43,500 nt of DNA from Candidatus Melainabacteria bacterium (GCA_023250205.1 JAHFBE010000010.1:1-43500); one strand, 5' to 3'. Counted from the stretch's first letter, positions 32,630 to 41,856 are shown. Notes: a model not told the origin generated them from the letters alone. A program made the numbers and translations.

Positions 32630-35327
32630 AAGCTTGCCTGTTGCCTATAGAAATAGTACCCCGAAAAGCGCTATAAACTCCTATCAAATTTGTATAGGTT
32701 CCATCATTATTTCTCCTTGAATATATGTAACAAACCCCCGGAATATTTGTAGTAGTAGCATTTTGATTTGTAGTAGTTACCGGCTGTATATTACCCCCAC
32801 TATGAGTAATATTTTGATGTGGGATTAATTGTGAGTAATTAAAAGTTATAACATGTTGATAAGTAAGTCTTTGACGAATTGCTGGTAGACCACTTGCAAA
32901 GTTAGTAAGTTCTGTAGCCTGCCCCCCCTGCAAGACAAGCTCTACGTTTCCAACATTACCAGCAGGAATAGGAGGGGGTCCTTCCTCTCTATTTAAAACT
33001 ATTGGAGGTGGCTGCTGGACTACCTGTGGTTGATTAGCTGGTTCATCCTGATTTGCTAGTGGAGGTGGAGCAGGAAGTCTGACAACTTGAATACTTCCAG
33101 TTGATAATGGACGTAACACGGCTAGTATATTAGTTACATTTGCCCCTTGTTGTCCTAATTGATTAGCAGCACCTTCACAGGCTGTTACATAAGCAGTAAG
33201 AAGCCTACGATTCTCATTACCCTCGGGAAAAGTCTGAGCATAATTTCTTGCATAGTTTGATAAAAACCTAAAACCTCTAGCTCTGGTATGAACATTAATG
33301 TTCAAGCTAGGATCTTCCAATATACTTCTTATGCCATTAAATACTTCATAAGAAAGTCCGGATGAATTGGTAGGCGATGCTAAAAGTATAGTGGCGCTTT
33401 CAAATAATCTTCTTGCAAATTCAATTTTTGCCTGTGGAGTGGTTGTTCTGCCAAGCAAAGTCTCAATGGTAATTGGATATGGTGTAAATGTAGCAGGCGT
33501 AAGACCTTCTCTTGGAGCACTTTCTGCTAATGCTTGAGCAGACAAACTTCTATTCAAATGAGATTCACATGTACAATCAATAGCTAATTGTCCATACAAT
33601 GATGCTTGTGATCGATTACTACCACTATAGTAGGTCATTATATTTATTGCATAGCTATTACATAACCCCCAGATGCGAGGCAATGCTCTACGTTCTTCTA
33701 GCGAAGCATTATTATTAGAACTTATTGAAATAGCCAAATTTCTCAATTGATTAAATTCTCTAATTGCCTTTTCTACATCCTGTTGAGTTCTTGCTGCTGA
33801 ACCAGAAAGAAAGAGTCCTCTCCTGTCCCATGCATCATTAGCAAGTCTTACTAACATTGAACGAGTTAGTCTATTCATCCCACTGGATGACACATTTATA
33901 TTATGCGTTGAACTATCAGGACCATTAGATATACCAAGAAAGGTTCCTATAGGCAGCCTAAGATATAAATAAGCATCTTCTATTTCTCCAGATGCATTAC
34001 CAAGTGCTTCTATAGTAGTTGCATAGTTTCCCAAAGATGTAGCATATGCAAGAAAACGAAGGGTTGATGGATCAGTATCTTGTCCCTGGCGATTTCTGTC
34101 AGTATAAGTAGCTAAGTTATCTGCATATGTTGAAAGGAATCTTAGAGCTCTTACTCTTACAGCATTAGGTATATCAATCTCAGGATTTTCTACTATATCT
34201 AAGAGATCATACAATACGCTTGTAGAAGTGCTTCTGTGGAAAAAGTCTTCTACTCTTGGACAATTTGGAGATTCATTACCAAATAGATCCATTATCAATG
34301 CTCTTTTTAAATTATTTCTTTCTTGATTACTACCAGCTCCCTGTACCTGTGTATTAAGAGTGCGCAATCTATTTAATAAAAAAGTTAGCCTATGATTAGG
34401 ATTGTTTAATTCTGGACCTGTGTATGGGGCACCTTCTCGTATCCGCCTTTGAGTCTGGGTGCGTAAATCCATATACTCTGTGGTTAACCGACTAAAATTA
34501 CCATCTGCATTTTCACCATGGTGTCTTGAAAGTTCATCTGCATATGAAGCACAAAGAAGAAGTAATCTGGAGTATGTTTGAAGCTGATTAGGTAACAAAA
34601 TTTCATTTTGCATTTCCCGTACTAATTGTTGTAGTTTTTCAAAATCTCTTTCAACAGCTTCATGATTATCTTCTGTAACACGTGGCGAAACAATCTCTAC
34701 ATTTTGTGGCACAGAATTTATAGCATTTACAAGAGTATTTTTAATCAAGCTTCTTACTTCCGGCGTTTCAGCATTAAAAGTAACTCCCTCAGGAAGCACA
34801 TTATAAGGAAGGTTTGAAAAGATTCCAATCGGTACTCTTAAAGTATTCTCTGTTCTCTGTGTAGTTGGAATCCGTGAAATAGACTCCAGACTATTTGCTA
34901 CTCTTCCATATGCTTCAGAATACTGCTCAAACATTATTACTGATTCATCAAATGGGTTACTTGCTCTCATATGATCAGAAATACCTGAGGCAAGATTTGA
35001 TAAAAATCTAAATCCTCGTGCTCTTGTAGCATTGTCGATATTTATATTTCTGTTAAGTAATATTCCTTTTAAATTATGAAAAATTGATGTTAGAGTAACT
35101 CTGTTATAACCAGCTAAATTTTCTGGCAAATTAGCATTCCCATTAGTACCAAAAAGTCTTAAAACTAACGCTCTTCTTGTTTCATCTGAATTTAAATTTC
35201 TAAGTTCGGTGTTTAAAGAAGTTAAGCTAAGTGTTGGTGTTGGCACAGTTTGAGTTTGGCCAATTGCAGCACTTGTAATTCCCAAAACAGGTCCAAAAGA
35301 AATACTTGGCATACCACCCGCCCCCAT
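32598..35327 (-). CDS. Large hypothetical protein with three internal repeats (909 aa)
   Basis: The protein consists of about three homologous segments. Each has a marker of the form R-x-R-x-x-FLS-x-A: TRARGFRFLSNLASGISDHM, VRVRALRFLSTYADNLATY and TRARGFRFLSNYARNYAQTF. Each is followed by a helix containing Y-x-x-A-x-x-x-A. Most of the chain is helical, like an armadillo/HEAT or TPR solenoid. A Pro/Gln-rich linker lies at about 770-800 and a beta-rich C-terminal domain closes the protein (GVCYIYSRRNNDGTYTNLIG). There is no signal peptide. It overlaps the 3' end of mtnB by 32 bases in the opposite direction. I know of no family; a lineage-specific scaffold or effector is possible. Confidence 0.75.
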   Translation of the reverse strand: MGAGGMPSISFGPVLGITSAAIGQTQTVPTPTLSLTSLNTELRNLNSDETRRALVLRLFGTNGNANLPENLAGYNRVTLTSIFHNLKGILLNRNINIDNATRARGFRFLSNLASGISDHMRASNPFDESVIMFEQYSEAYGRVANSLESISRIPTTQRTENTLRVPIGIFSNLPYNVLPEGVTFNAETPEVRSLIKNTLVNAINSVPQNVEIVSPRVTEDNHEAVERDFEKLQQLVREMQNEILLPNQLQTYSRLLLLCASYADELSRHHGENADGNFSRLTTEYMDLRTQTQRRIREGAPYTGPELNNPNHRLTFLLNRLRTLNTQVQGAGSNQERNNLKRALIMDLFGNESPNCPRVEDFFHRSTSTSVLYDLLDIVENPEIDIPNAVRVRALRFLSTYADNLATYTDRNRQGQDTDPSTLRFLAYATSLGNYATTIEALGNASGEIEDAYLYLRLPIGTFLGISNGPDSSTHNINVSSSGMNRLTRSMLVRLANDAWDRRGLFLSGSAARTQQDVEKAIREFNQLRNLAISISSNNNASLEERRALPRIWGLCNSYAINIMTYYSGSNRSQASLYGQLAIDCTCESHLNRSLSAQALAESAPREGLTPATFTPYPITIETLLGRTTTPQAKIEFARRLFESATILLASPTNSSGLSYEVFNGIRSILEDPSLNINVHTRARGFRFLSNYARNYAQTFPEGNENRRLLTAYVTACEGAANQLGQQGANVTNILAVLRPLSTGSIQVVRLPAPPPLANQDEPANQPQVVQQPPPIVLNREEGPPPIPAGNVGNVELVLQGGQATELTNFASGLPAIRQRLTYQHVITFNYSQLIPHQNITHSGGNIQPVTTTNQNATTTNIPGVCYIYSRRNNDGTYTNLIGVYSAFRGTISIGNRQAFRYQAPEQAP

Positions 35328-35417
35328 TTATATAAAGTGACAAAATATTTATTTTGACCATCTCTGGAAAATAAACAACTTAATCAATTGATAACAAAGT
35401 AATGTTTTTAATGGTAA

Positions 35418-35915
35418 TTAGCTTTGAATAAGTTTTTCAGGCATTTCATAAACGGCTTCCCACTTGGGCTTATCTTTAAATACCCTTATACAACAAATGT
35501 TTTTCTTATCCGTTAATTCAAACCAATGCCTTGTATTAGCAGGCACTAAAAGTAAGTCCCCTGTTTCTACATAAACTTCAAATGGTGGATCAGTAATTGG
35601 ATTTACTCCAAACATGCCTTCACCATCTACAGTAAATCTGACTTCATCATCTGTATGATGATGCTCTTTTACAAAAGCATCTAACATCTTATCCATATTT
35701 TTAGTATTGGAGTTCATTGAACAAACATCAGCTGACGCATAGTTAAATCTTTTCTTAAGTCTTTGAATTTGGTTTGCATATTTTACAAGCGGATCTGAGA
35801 TATTAGGGTCACTAACCTCAGGAGACCAAAACTCTGCATAAAGTCCATATCGTTCAAGAAAAGATTTTGCTTCGTTTTTATCTGTAATTAGCTTATCTTT
35901 TGTTTTAATTTTCAT
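35418..35915 (-). CDS. mtnD: Acireductone dioxygenase
   Basis: MtnD oxidises the acireductone of the methionine salvage pathway to the keto-acid precursor of methionine (Fe form) or an off-pathway product (Ni form). The 165-residue cupin has the metal ligands in KEHHHTDDEVRFTVDGEG (H85 or H86, H87, E91) and PANTRHWFELT (H130). The N-terminal RYGLYAEFW and the ending PKWEAVYE are family features. It is separated from mtnW-X-B by the 909-aa gene and read in the other direction. It shares its strand with the ureohydrolase gene seven bases upstream, so the two form an operon. Which metal it uses cannot be told. Confidence 0.95.
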   Translation of the reverse strand: MKIKTKDKLITDKNEAKSFLERYGLYAEFWSPEVSDPNISDPLVKYANQIQRLKKRFNYASADVCSMNSNTKNMDKMLDAFVKEHHHTDDEVRFTVDGEGMFGVNPITDPPFEVYVETGDLLLVPANTRHWFELTDKKNICCIRVFKDKPKWEAVYEMPEKLIQS

Positions 35916-35922
35916 AAGAGAA

Positions 35923-36891
35923 TTATACCTTGATGTTTTTCTTTAACCTTGACAAATTATTAAATAAATTACCACCGAAAGATGTTGTAATAAGCTGAAG
36001 AGCCCAGTCAACGGTTTGCCCCTTTAAATCTTTTCTCTCTAGTTTTGGGGCCACTTCTACCATTTCAAAACCAGCCAGTTTCCCAGCAAGTCTTATTTTA
36101 TTATTAATTGCTCTTGCAATAATTAATCCCTCTCTTAAAGTCAATTGACCATCTCCACTCGTACCAGTTCCTGTAACATTCATAGAATCTATATCCCAAG
36201 CAATATAAATATGCTTTACTCTTTTTAAGAGATAATCTATAGAACTTTCAATAATTTTTTTTATTCCAAAATTATCAATGTCCTCCATGGAATACCATTT
36301 TGTATGTGGATAAATATGACTTTTTTCACCAATTGCAATTTGAACAAAATTTTCCAATTTTACTTTTGGGAGTTTTCCACTCTTTCCTATAGACAATAAT
36401 CTTTGAAAGTCAGGATGCGAATCAAAATTCTTATCAGCTACTGCTACCGCTACTGGCATACCATGTGCTCTCCAGGAAGGGGTATTTTTGGGAGAATGCA
36501 TATCAAAATGTCTGTCTATCCAAATAACACCGATATTATTCAATGCATCTCTTACTCCCGCAATAGTTCCAATAGCAAGACTATGATCACCACCTATAGT
36601 TAGAGGTATTGAACCTTTTTTAATTTCATTAGAGACAACACCAGAAAGCCATTTATTTATTTTTATGATTGCTTCTATATTCTTTATTCTGTTTTTTCCT
36701 TTTTCCTCTAAATTTCGCTTTCCCATTTCAATCTTCGGTGGTTTAACAACTTTTACTCTAAATCCTAACTCTTCCAAATCCTCGTCAATATAATTATTCA
36801 TCAAAACTTTTGGACCATCCTCTGCAGCATCATTAGGACCGCCAATTGAAAAAGGTGCAAGAATTATTGAAATGTTTTTTTTTACAGCCAT
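35923..36891 (-). CDS. Arginase/agmatinase-family ureohydrolase
   Basis: Ureohydrolases split arginine, agmatine or related guanidino compounds with a binuclear manganese centre. The 322-residue protein keeps the ligands: LTIGGDHSLAIG (H103), WIDRHFDMHSP (D126, H128, D130) and AWDIDSMNVTGTGTSGDGQL (D233, D235). FEMVEVAPKLE carries the late conserved Glu. The N-terminus (ILAPFSIGGPNDAAEDGPKV) is arginase/RocF-like. The substrate loop SPKNTPSWRAHGMPVAV resembles arginase more than agmatinase, but the substrate is not certain. It is immediately upstream of mtnD. Because methylthioadenosine arises from polyamine synthesis, a role in providing ornithine or putrescine would make sense. Confidence 0.85.
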   Translation of the reverse strand: MAVKKNISIILAPFSIGGPNDAAEDGPKVLMNNYIDEDLEELGFRVKVVKPPKIEMGKRNLEEKGKNRIKNIEAIIKINKWLSGVVSNEIKKGSIPLTIGGDHSLAIGTIAGVRDALNNIGVIWIDRHFDMHSPKNTPSWRAHGMPVAVAVADKNFDSHPDFQRLLSIGKSGKLPKVKLENFVQIAIGEKSHIYPHTKWYSMEDIDNFGIKKIIESSIDYLLKRVKHIYIAWDIDSMNVTGTGTSGDGQLTLREGLIIARAINNKIRLAGKLAGFEMVEVAPKLERKDLKGQTVDWALQLITTSFGGNLFNNLSRLKKNIKV

Positions 36892-36911
36892 CTTTTTTGT
36901 CCCCGTTATCC

Positions 36912-36931
36912 GGGCAGGTCTTGACCTGCCC
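36912..36931. repeat. Small perfect palindrome GGGCAGGTC-TT-GACCTGCCC
   Basis: A 9-bp stem with a 2-base centre lies between the ureohydrolase and YqeG genes, both on the minus strand. Motifs of this form are dispersed in other genomes, but only one copy was seen here. It could also act as a stem-loop in the mRNA. Confidence 0.6.
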
Positions 36932-37423
36932 CTACATTTTCTTCACAAAACTCCATTCCAATTTACGAAGAAAGAATTTCCATTTAGGTTCTATATGAGC
37001 AGTTAAAGCTCTAACTAAAATGGTTTTAAATCCAAACCTTTGACCAAGCCAGGTATCAGTTAAAGGTCTATCTCCTATTACTGCAATTTTATCATTTGAC
37101 ATATCCAAAATCCTAAGAGCTTCATGTACTCCAAAAGCCCATGGCTTTTTTGCAAAACCAATTACAGGTAGATCTATAACTTGTCTAACTGTTTCTAAGT
37201 AAAAAGCCTTGTTATTATTTGTAAGAATAACTATTTTAAAATGTTTCTTCATAACATCAAGCCACAGTTGAACCGGAGCATCTAGTCTGGCAGATTTAGG
37301 AGCCATTATCGTATTATCCAAATCAATAATTAAACCTTCGACATTTAAATTTTTAAGGTCTTGGAGACGCACTCTTGTTACATCTCCCTCATATATAAGT
37401 GTAGGTTTTAAAAATGGAAACAT
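36932..37423 (-). CDS. YqeG family HAD-IIIA phosphatase
   Basis: The 163-residue protein has the HAD motifs in order: LIIDLDNTIMAPKS (D34, D36), VILTNNNKAFYLE, the Lys in GFAKKPWAFG, and AVIGDRPLTDTWLGQRFG. The ending region with LVRALTAHIEPKWKFFLRKL is characteristic of YqeG. The family is related to plant and fungal mitochondrial phosphatidylglycerophosphatase (GEP4/PTPMT-like); in bacteria the substrate is not settled, although phosphatidylglycerophosphate is plausible. Length is standard. It is divergent from murJ and is followed on its strand by the ureohydrolase-mtnD pair. Confidence 0.88.
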   Translation of the reverse strand: MFPFLKPTLIYEGDVTRVRLQDLKNLNVEGLIIDLDNTIMAPKSARLDAPVQLWLDVMKKHFKIVILTNNNKAFYLETVRQVIDLPVIGFAKKPWAFGVHEALRILDMSNDKIAVIGDRPLTDTWLGQRFGFKTILVRALTAHIEPKWKFFLRKLEWSFVKKM

Positions 37424-37499
37424 TCGTATTTAATTGTATTCTATCTCCATGTAATGTTATCAAGAAACAATTACAATTCAATTAGTATAATACGAAGGA

Positions 37500-37562
37500 T
37501 GAAGCAAGATGCATGAAACATGAAGCATGACTTTCTCCTGCTTCGTGTTTCTTTCTTCATGT
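37500..37562. repeat. Imperfect palindrome between yqeG-like gene and murJ
   Basis: ATGCATGAAACATGAAGCAT and a downstream TGCTTCGTGTTTCTTTCTTC are imperfectly complementary. The region fills the gap before murJ and ends close to its start. It may be a degraded mobile repeat of a third type. Confidence 0.4.
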
Positions 37563-37575
37563 CTCTTTCCAAATT

Positions 37576-39153
37576 ATGTCAAACAGAAAATTATTTAAAA
37601 TTGCAGGCTTCGTAGGAATTATTACTATTATAAGTAAGGTCTTTGGGTTAGTTAGAGATTTAGTAATTGCAAAATATTATGGAACTACTATTACTGCTGA
37701 TGCATATAACTTTGCATATCTTCTAACCGGTAATGCACTTATTTTACTTGGTGGGTTAGGTGGACCATTTCATTCAGCAACAATTGCAACACTTGCAAAA
37801 ATAAAAGACAATTCAAAAGAATCTGGAAGCTTTTTAATAAAAATCTTTTCGATTACATTCTTAGTACTTTTATTGATAACTTTTGCTGTAGTCTATTTTA
37901 AAAATGAAATTGTTCACTTCATTGCTCCAGCCACAGGGCATGATATTTCATACCAGAAACAGCTTTGGTACTTAACCTCATTACAACTTCAAATAATGTC
38001 ACCATTAATTATAATTTCCGGATTACTAGGAATTCTCTGCGGCGTGGCAAATGTATATGGGGGATACTTTTGGCCATCATTTAGTCCCATTTTACCCAGT
38101 ATTGCAATAGTATCTTTTATTTTAATAAACCCTGATCCAAAAATTGGAATTGCTCTTGGAATTGGTACATTCATAGGAGCAATTTTACAATTAATAGTTC
38201 AACTCCCTGATTTACTTAAAGCTGGATTATATGAAAACTTACAATTTACAATTGTAAAAAAACAAAAAGCGGTCAGCGATTTTAATCATTTTTTAGGTCC
38301 TGCTATCTTAAGCACATCAATTGGACAAATAACTGTTTATATTGATAGCTTTTTTTGCTCTGGACTGCAGGAAGGAAGCTGGACAGCTACAGTTCTTGCA
38401 AACAGATTGATTCAGCTTCCATTAGGCGTTTTACTCACTTCATTTTTAGTACCATTTTTTCCAAGATTCTCTGAACTTGCAAATTCAAAGAATATAGAGA
38501 AGCTAAAGGAAACTTCTATAATAGTAATTAAATCTCTCTGGTTTTTAACATTACCAGTCGCTGTATATTTATTTTTATTCGCAAAACCAGTTGTAGAAGT
38601 AGTTTTTGAAAGAGGAGCGTTTAATGAACGTTCCACTTTGCTTACAAGCAGCATATTAATTGCCCTTTTACTTTCTATGGTTGCTTATGTAGCAAGAGAT
38701 ACATTAACAAGAGTATTTTACTCATTTGGAAATTCTAAGCTACCGTTACTTGTTGCAATATTTTCTATTATTTTAAAAATAGTTTTAAATAATTTGCTCG
38801 TTGAAAAATATCAAGCTCCCGGAATTGCTTTTGCAACTTCTCTAGTTACAGTATTCAATTTTTTACTTTTAGGTTTTCTATTAAGGAAGCAAATTGGTTG
38901 CCTGGGCTGGGTTAAACATATTAAATCTTTAGTAAAAATGGTTGTTGCAACTTTTATAATGTATTTATTCGGACTTTTATTTCTATTTGTTTTTCCAGTT
39001 AACATTGAAAAATATGACTTTTTCTCAAAGGCAATTTTAATATCAGCAAGCTTTATTACCTGCTTCATGATGTACTTTGGAATGGCTCTTACCTTAAAAA
39101 TTGATGAGGCAAAGAAAGTTTTAGAAGAAATAAGAATTAAACTGGTTAAATAA
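37576..39153 (+). CDS. murJ: Lipid II flippase MurJ (MviN)
   Basis: MurJ flips lipid II across the inner membrane for peptidoglycan synthesis. The 525-residue protein has the expected 13-14 membrane helices of the MOP superfamily. Family features are FVGIITIISKVFGLVRDLVIAKYYG at the start, GGLGGPFHSATIATLA, the pair YIDSFFCSGLQEGSWTATVL, NRLIQLPLGVLLTSFLVPFF, and FERGAFNERSTLLTSSILI. The conserved basic residues in the first and eighth helices region are retained. It is divergent from the YqeG gene, with an imperfect palindrome in between, and its 3' end overlaps that of serS by eight bases. No strong ribosome site is visible. Confidence 0.95.
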   Translation: MSNRKLFKIAGFVGIITIISKVFGLVRDLVIAKYYGTTITADAYNFAYLLTGNALILLGGLGGPFHSATIATLAKIKDNSKESGSFLIKIFSITFLVLLLITFAVVYFKNEIVHFIAPATGHDISYQKQLWYLTSLQLQIMSPLIIISGLLGILCGVANVYGGYFWPSFSPILPSIAIVSFILINPDPKIGIALGIGTFIGAILQLIVQLPDLLKAGLYENLQFTIVKKQKAVSDFNHFLGPAILSTSIGQITVYIDSFFCSGLQEGSWTATVLANRLIQLPLGVLLTSFLVPFFPRFSELANSKNIEKLKETSIIVIKSLWFLTLPVAVYLFLFAKPVVEVVFERGAFNERSTLLTSSILIALLLSMVAYVARDTLTRVFYSFGNSKLPLLVAIFSIILKIVLNNLLVEKYQAPGIAFATSLVTVFNFLLLGFLLRKQIGCLGWVKHIKSLVKMVVATFIMYLFGLLFLFVFPVNIEKYDFFSKAILISASFITCFMMYFGMALTLKIDEAKKVLEEIRIKLVK

Positions 39154-40417
39154 TTTCCTTTATTTCACCCAAATAATTTTGTAAAATCTTAGGTACCAAA
39201 ATAGTTCCTTTTTCAGTCTGATAATTTTCTAATATTGCAGCAAGAGTTCTTCCTATTGCAAGTCCTGAACCATTTATAGTATGTGCGAACTGTGGTTTAT
39301 CCTTTGGGTTTGCTTTATATTTTATGTTTATTCTTCTTGCCTGAAATGAACCAAAGTTAGAACAACTGCTTATCTCTCTATATGTGTTTTGACTCGGGAA
39401 CCATACCTCAAGGTCATAACATTTCATGGCTGAAAAACCAATGTCTCCGGAACAAAGCAATATTTTTCTATATGGAATCTCTAATTTTTCTAAGATTTCT
39501 TCTGCATCCCTTGTAAGTGCTTCATGCTCACTATCACTCTGCTCAGCTGAGGTAATTTTTACAAGTTCAATTTTGTTGAATTGATGTTGCCTTATTATTC
39601 CACGAGTATCCTTACTGGCAGCACCTGCTTCCCTCCTAAAACATGGAGTATAGGCACAATACTTAAGAGGTAATTGCTCCGGTAAAACAACTTCATCCCT
39701 ATGTAAGTTTGTTATAGGAACTTCTGCCGTCGGCACAAGATATAAAAATTCATTTTCACACTTATAAAAGTCACCATCAAATTTGGGAAGCTGCCCCGTT
39801 CCAGTCATTGAATCTTTATTGACTAAAATTGGAGGAAAGATTTCTTTGTATCCTTTACTGCCAGCATGATCTAGCATAAAATTCATTAAAGCTCTCTCTA
39901 GTTTTGCCCCCATACCACTCAAAACTGTAAATCTGGATTGAGAAATCTTCACCCCTCGCTCAAAATCAAGTAAACCAAGTTTTGCACCGATTTCCCAATG
40001 TGGTTTAATCCATTTTTCGTTTTTCGGATTTCCCCATTTAGATATTTCTTGATTTTTAGTCTCATCTTCTCCAAATGGAACACTATCAGTAACTATATTT
40101 GGTAACCACAAAGCCTTTTCTGACAATGTATGAGTTAAATCAATTTCCTCTTTTTCAACTGTAGAAAGGGTTGCATTTATATTTGCACTTTCACTTTTAA
40201 GAGAATTAACTTTTTCTTTATCATCTTTCGAGCGTCCAATTTCATCTGCAATCTCATTTTTCCTCTTACGAAATTCATCTGCCTTAGACTGTATTTCTCT
40301 TTTCTTTTGATCTAAGGTTAATATTTCATCTATTATTGAAATAAGCTCTTTGCTTCTCTTAGAAAGCTTTTCTTTATAATACTCAGGTCTGGTTCTTAAA
40401 TCTTTTAAATCATGCAT
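39146..40417 (-). CDS. serS: Seryl-tRNA synthetase
   Basis: SerRS charges tRNA-Ser and also tRNA-Sec if present. The 423-residue protein is normal in length. Residues 1-110 form the long antiparallel coiled coil that clamps the tRNA (LKDLRTRPEYYKEKLSKRSK and following). The class II core includes TAEVPITNLHRDEV, motif 2 PCFRREAGAASKDTRGIIRQ with HQFNKIELVKI, and motif 3 GSGLAIGRTLAAILENYQ. It ends against murJ with an eight-base overlap of 3' ends. Upstream of its start lies palindromic repeat copy 8, so the serS promoter must be within about 70 bases. Confidence 0.97.
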   Translation of the reverse strand: MHDLKDLRTRPEYYKEKLSKRSKELISIIDEILTLDQKKREIQSKADEFRKRKNEIADEIGRSKDDKEKVNSLKSESANINATLSTVEKEEIDLTHTLSEKALWLPNIVTDSVPFGEDETKNQEISKWGNPKNEKWIKPHWEIGAKLGLLDFERGVKISQSRFTVLSGMGAKLERALMNFMLDHAGSKGYKEIFPPILVNKDSMTGTGQLPKFDGDFYKCENEFLYLVPTAEVPITNLHRDEVVLPEQLPLKYCAYTPCFRREAGAASKDTRGIIRQHQFNKIELVKITSAEQSDSEHEALTRDAEEILEKLEIPYRKILLCSGDIGFSAMKCYDLEVWFPSQNTYREISSCSNFGSFQARRINIKYKANPKDKPQFAHTINGSGLAIGRTLAAILENYQTEKGTILVPKILQNYLGEIKEII

Positions 40418-40488
40418 AGATTTATTTTATACCATGTTATTGCTTCATCAGAAGATATATCTATGATGTGTTAATTTTACCGGGTAAC

Positions 40489-40569
40489 GTCATTGCGAGC
40501 CTTCGAAGAAGGCGTGGCAATCTCATAACGCTTGGAGATTGCTTCGTCGCTTGCGCTCCTCGCAATGAC
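40489..40569. repeat. Palindromic repeat copy 8 (81 bp)
   Basis: The arms GTCATTGCGAGCCTTCGAAG and TTGCGCTCCTCGCAATGAC, with inner arms CAATCTC / GAGATTG, give the shortest copy of the family. Outside it, GTGTTAATTTTACC and GTTTTACC...TTAACACAC extend the symmetry, so the insertion may have entered an older dyad. It lies between the divergent serS and lipoprotein genes. Confidence 0.9.
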
Positions 40570-40631
40570 GTAAATTGTTTTACCCCACTTTGCTTAACAC
40601 ACCCAATATTACGATATAATAATAAATCGTT

Positions 40632-41006
40632 ATGAAAAGAAGAATCGTTATCTTATTCATTTTATTAATTTTAATAAACAGTGCTTGTAGTTTTGTTGAT
40701 CCAATCACACAGGCTCAGAATTTATCGAGAAATGGTAAATTCTCAGAAGCAATTAGAGTCTTAGAAAACGAATATAAAAAACAGCCCAATTCAGTTCCCA
40801 TTAAGTCTCTTTTAGCACAAGCCTATTCTGATTATGGATTATCTCTTTGTCAGGATACAAATAAACCACCCAGAGAAAAATATCCCATGGCAAAAGAACA
40901 ATTTTCTATGGCATTAACATTAAATCCCTATTTAAAAGATGCTAAAGATATGTATGAGATGATCGAAAAGATCCAGGATTCTTTTCGAAACAATAATGTA
41001 AATTAA
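40632..41006 (+). CDS. Lipoprotein with TPR-like repeats
   Basis: The 124-residue product has a lipoprotein signal (RRIVILFILLILINSAC), with the Cys near residue 19 as the lipidation site, a substrate for the LspA in this window. The mature part is a small helical protein with TPR-like pairs: AQNLSRNGKFSEAIRVLENE, then IKSLLAQAYSDYGLSLC and KEQFSMALTLNPYLKDAKDM. No catalytic motif is present. It ends two bases before the GTG start of the permease gene and is therefore co-transcribed with it. A role in the periplasm, perhaps with that transporter, is possible. The family is not further recognised. Confidence 0.75.
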   Translation: MKRRIVILFILLILINSACSFVDPITQAQNLSRNGKFSEAIRVLENEYKKQPNSVPIKSLLAQAYSDYGLSLCQDTNKPPREKYPMAKEQFSMALTLNPYLKDAKDMYEMIEKIQDSFRNNNVN

Positions 41007-41008
41007 TA

Positions 41009-41848
41009 GTGAATTTTTTACACCTAATCTCTAAGAACAAATTTATCTTAATACCTTCTATTTTTTTATTTACAATTCTCATACTAGTTACATGTTCTTA
41101 TATAGGGATTAATTTAGGAAAATATTCTTTTGATGCCCAGGATCAGGATTTAATTCTTCAATCTCCTTCCATAGAACATCCACTTGGAACAGATCAGCTT
41201 GGCAGAGATATGCTTGCAAGGTTAATTTATGGAGCAAGACTTTCCTTTTTAGTAGCTATTGTAACTGCCTTAATTGCATTTCTTATAGGTGTTTCACTCG
41301 GCACAATTGCTGGCATGTTTGGAGGAAGACTTGATTTCCTGATTTCAAGAACCATCGATATAATCTACTCCTTGCCAGATCTTTTAGTATTAAGCATTAT
41401 TGGGCTTACCTTTAACAGATCAACAACCGGAATATTATTTGCTATTGGCTTAATAAGCTGGATGGATTTAGCAAGGCTGACCAGAGCTGAAATATTAAAA
41501 TTGAAACAACAGGAATTTATTCTTTCAGCAGTAGCAATTGGATTAAACAAAAGAAGAATTTTTTTACAACATCTTTTACCAAATATTTTAAATGTAATTT
41601 TAGTATCAATTACATTCATTATGCCAAGAGCAATAATCGCAGAATCAACATTAAGCTTCCTCGGACTCGGTCTTTCTCCACCAAGCTGTAGCTGGGGAAC
41701 TCTAGCAAGTGATGGCTGGCAATTTTTAAATACACATACAAATCTAATCCTTTATCCAAGTATTTTGATTATGCTTACGGTCCTTAGTTTAAACATAATT
41801 GGTGATTTTTTAACTGAATTAAACCAGCCTCGAAAGATTTATATATAA
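41009..41848 (+). CDS. ABC transporter permease, DppC/OppC type
   Basis: The 279-residue membrane protein is the second permease type of peptide/nickel ABC importers. The start is GTG 41009, two bases after the lipoprotein stop. Features are an N-terminal membrane helix, HPLGTDQLGRDMLARLIYGA followed by RLSFLVAIVTALIAFLIGV, and the cytoplasmic EAA loop EFILSAVAIGLNKRRIFLQH. The ending STLSFLGLGLSPPSCSWGTL is very typical of the family. The partner permease (DppB type), ATPases and binding protein are not in the window. The system may be scattered, or this may be an orphan. The substrate, a peptide or another solute, cannot be inferred. Confidence 0.92.
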   Translation: MNFLHLISKNKFILIPSIFLFTILILVTCSYIGINLGKYSFDAQDQDLILQSPSIEHPLGTDQLGRDMLARLIYGARLSFLVAIVTALIAFLIGVSLGTIAGMFGGRLDFLISRTIDIIYSLPDLLVLSIIGLTFNRSTTGILFAIGLISWMDLARLTRAEILKLKQQEFILSAVAIGLNKRRIFLQHLLPNILNVILVSITFIMPRAIIAESTLSFLGLGLSPPSCSWGTLASDGWQFLNTHTNLILYPSILIMLTVLSLNIIGDFLTELNQPRKIYI

Positions 41849-41856
41849 TTTTATAT

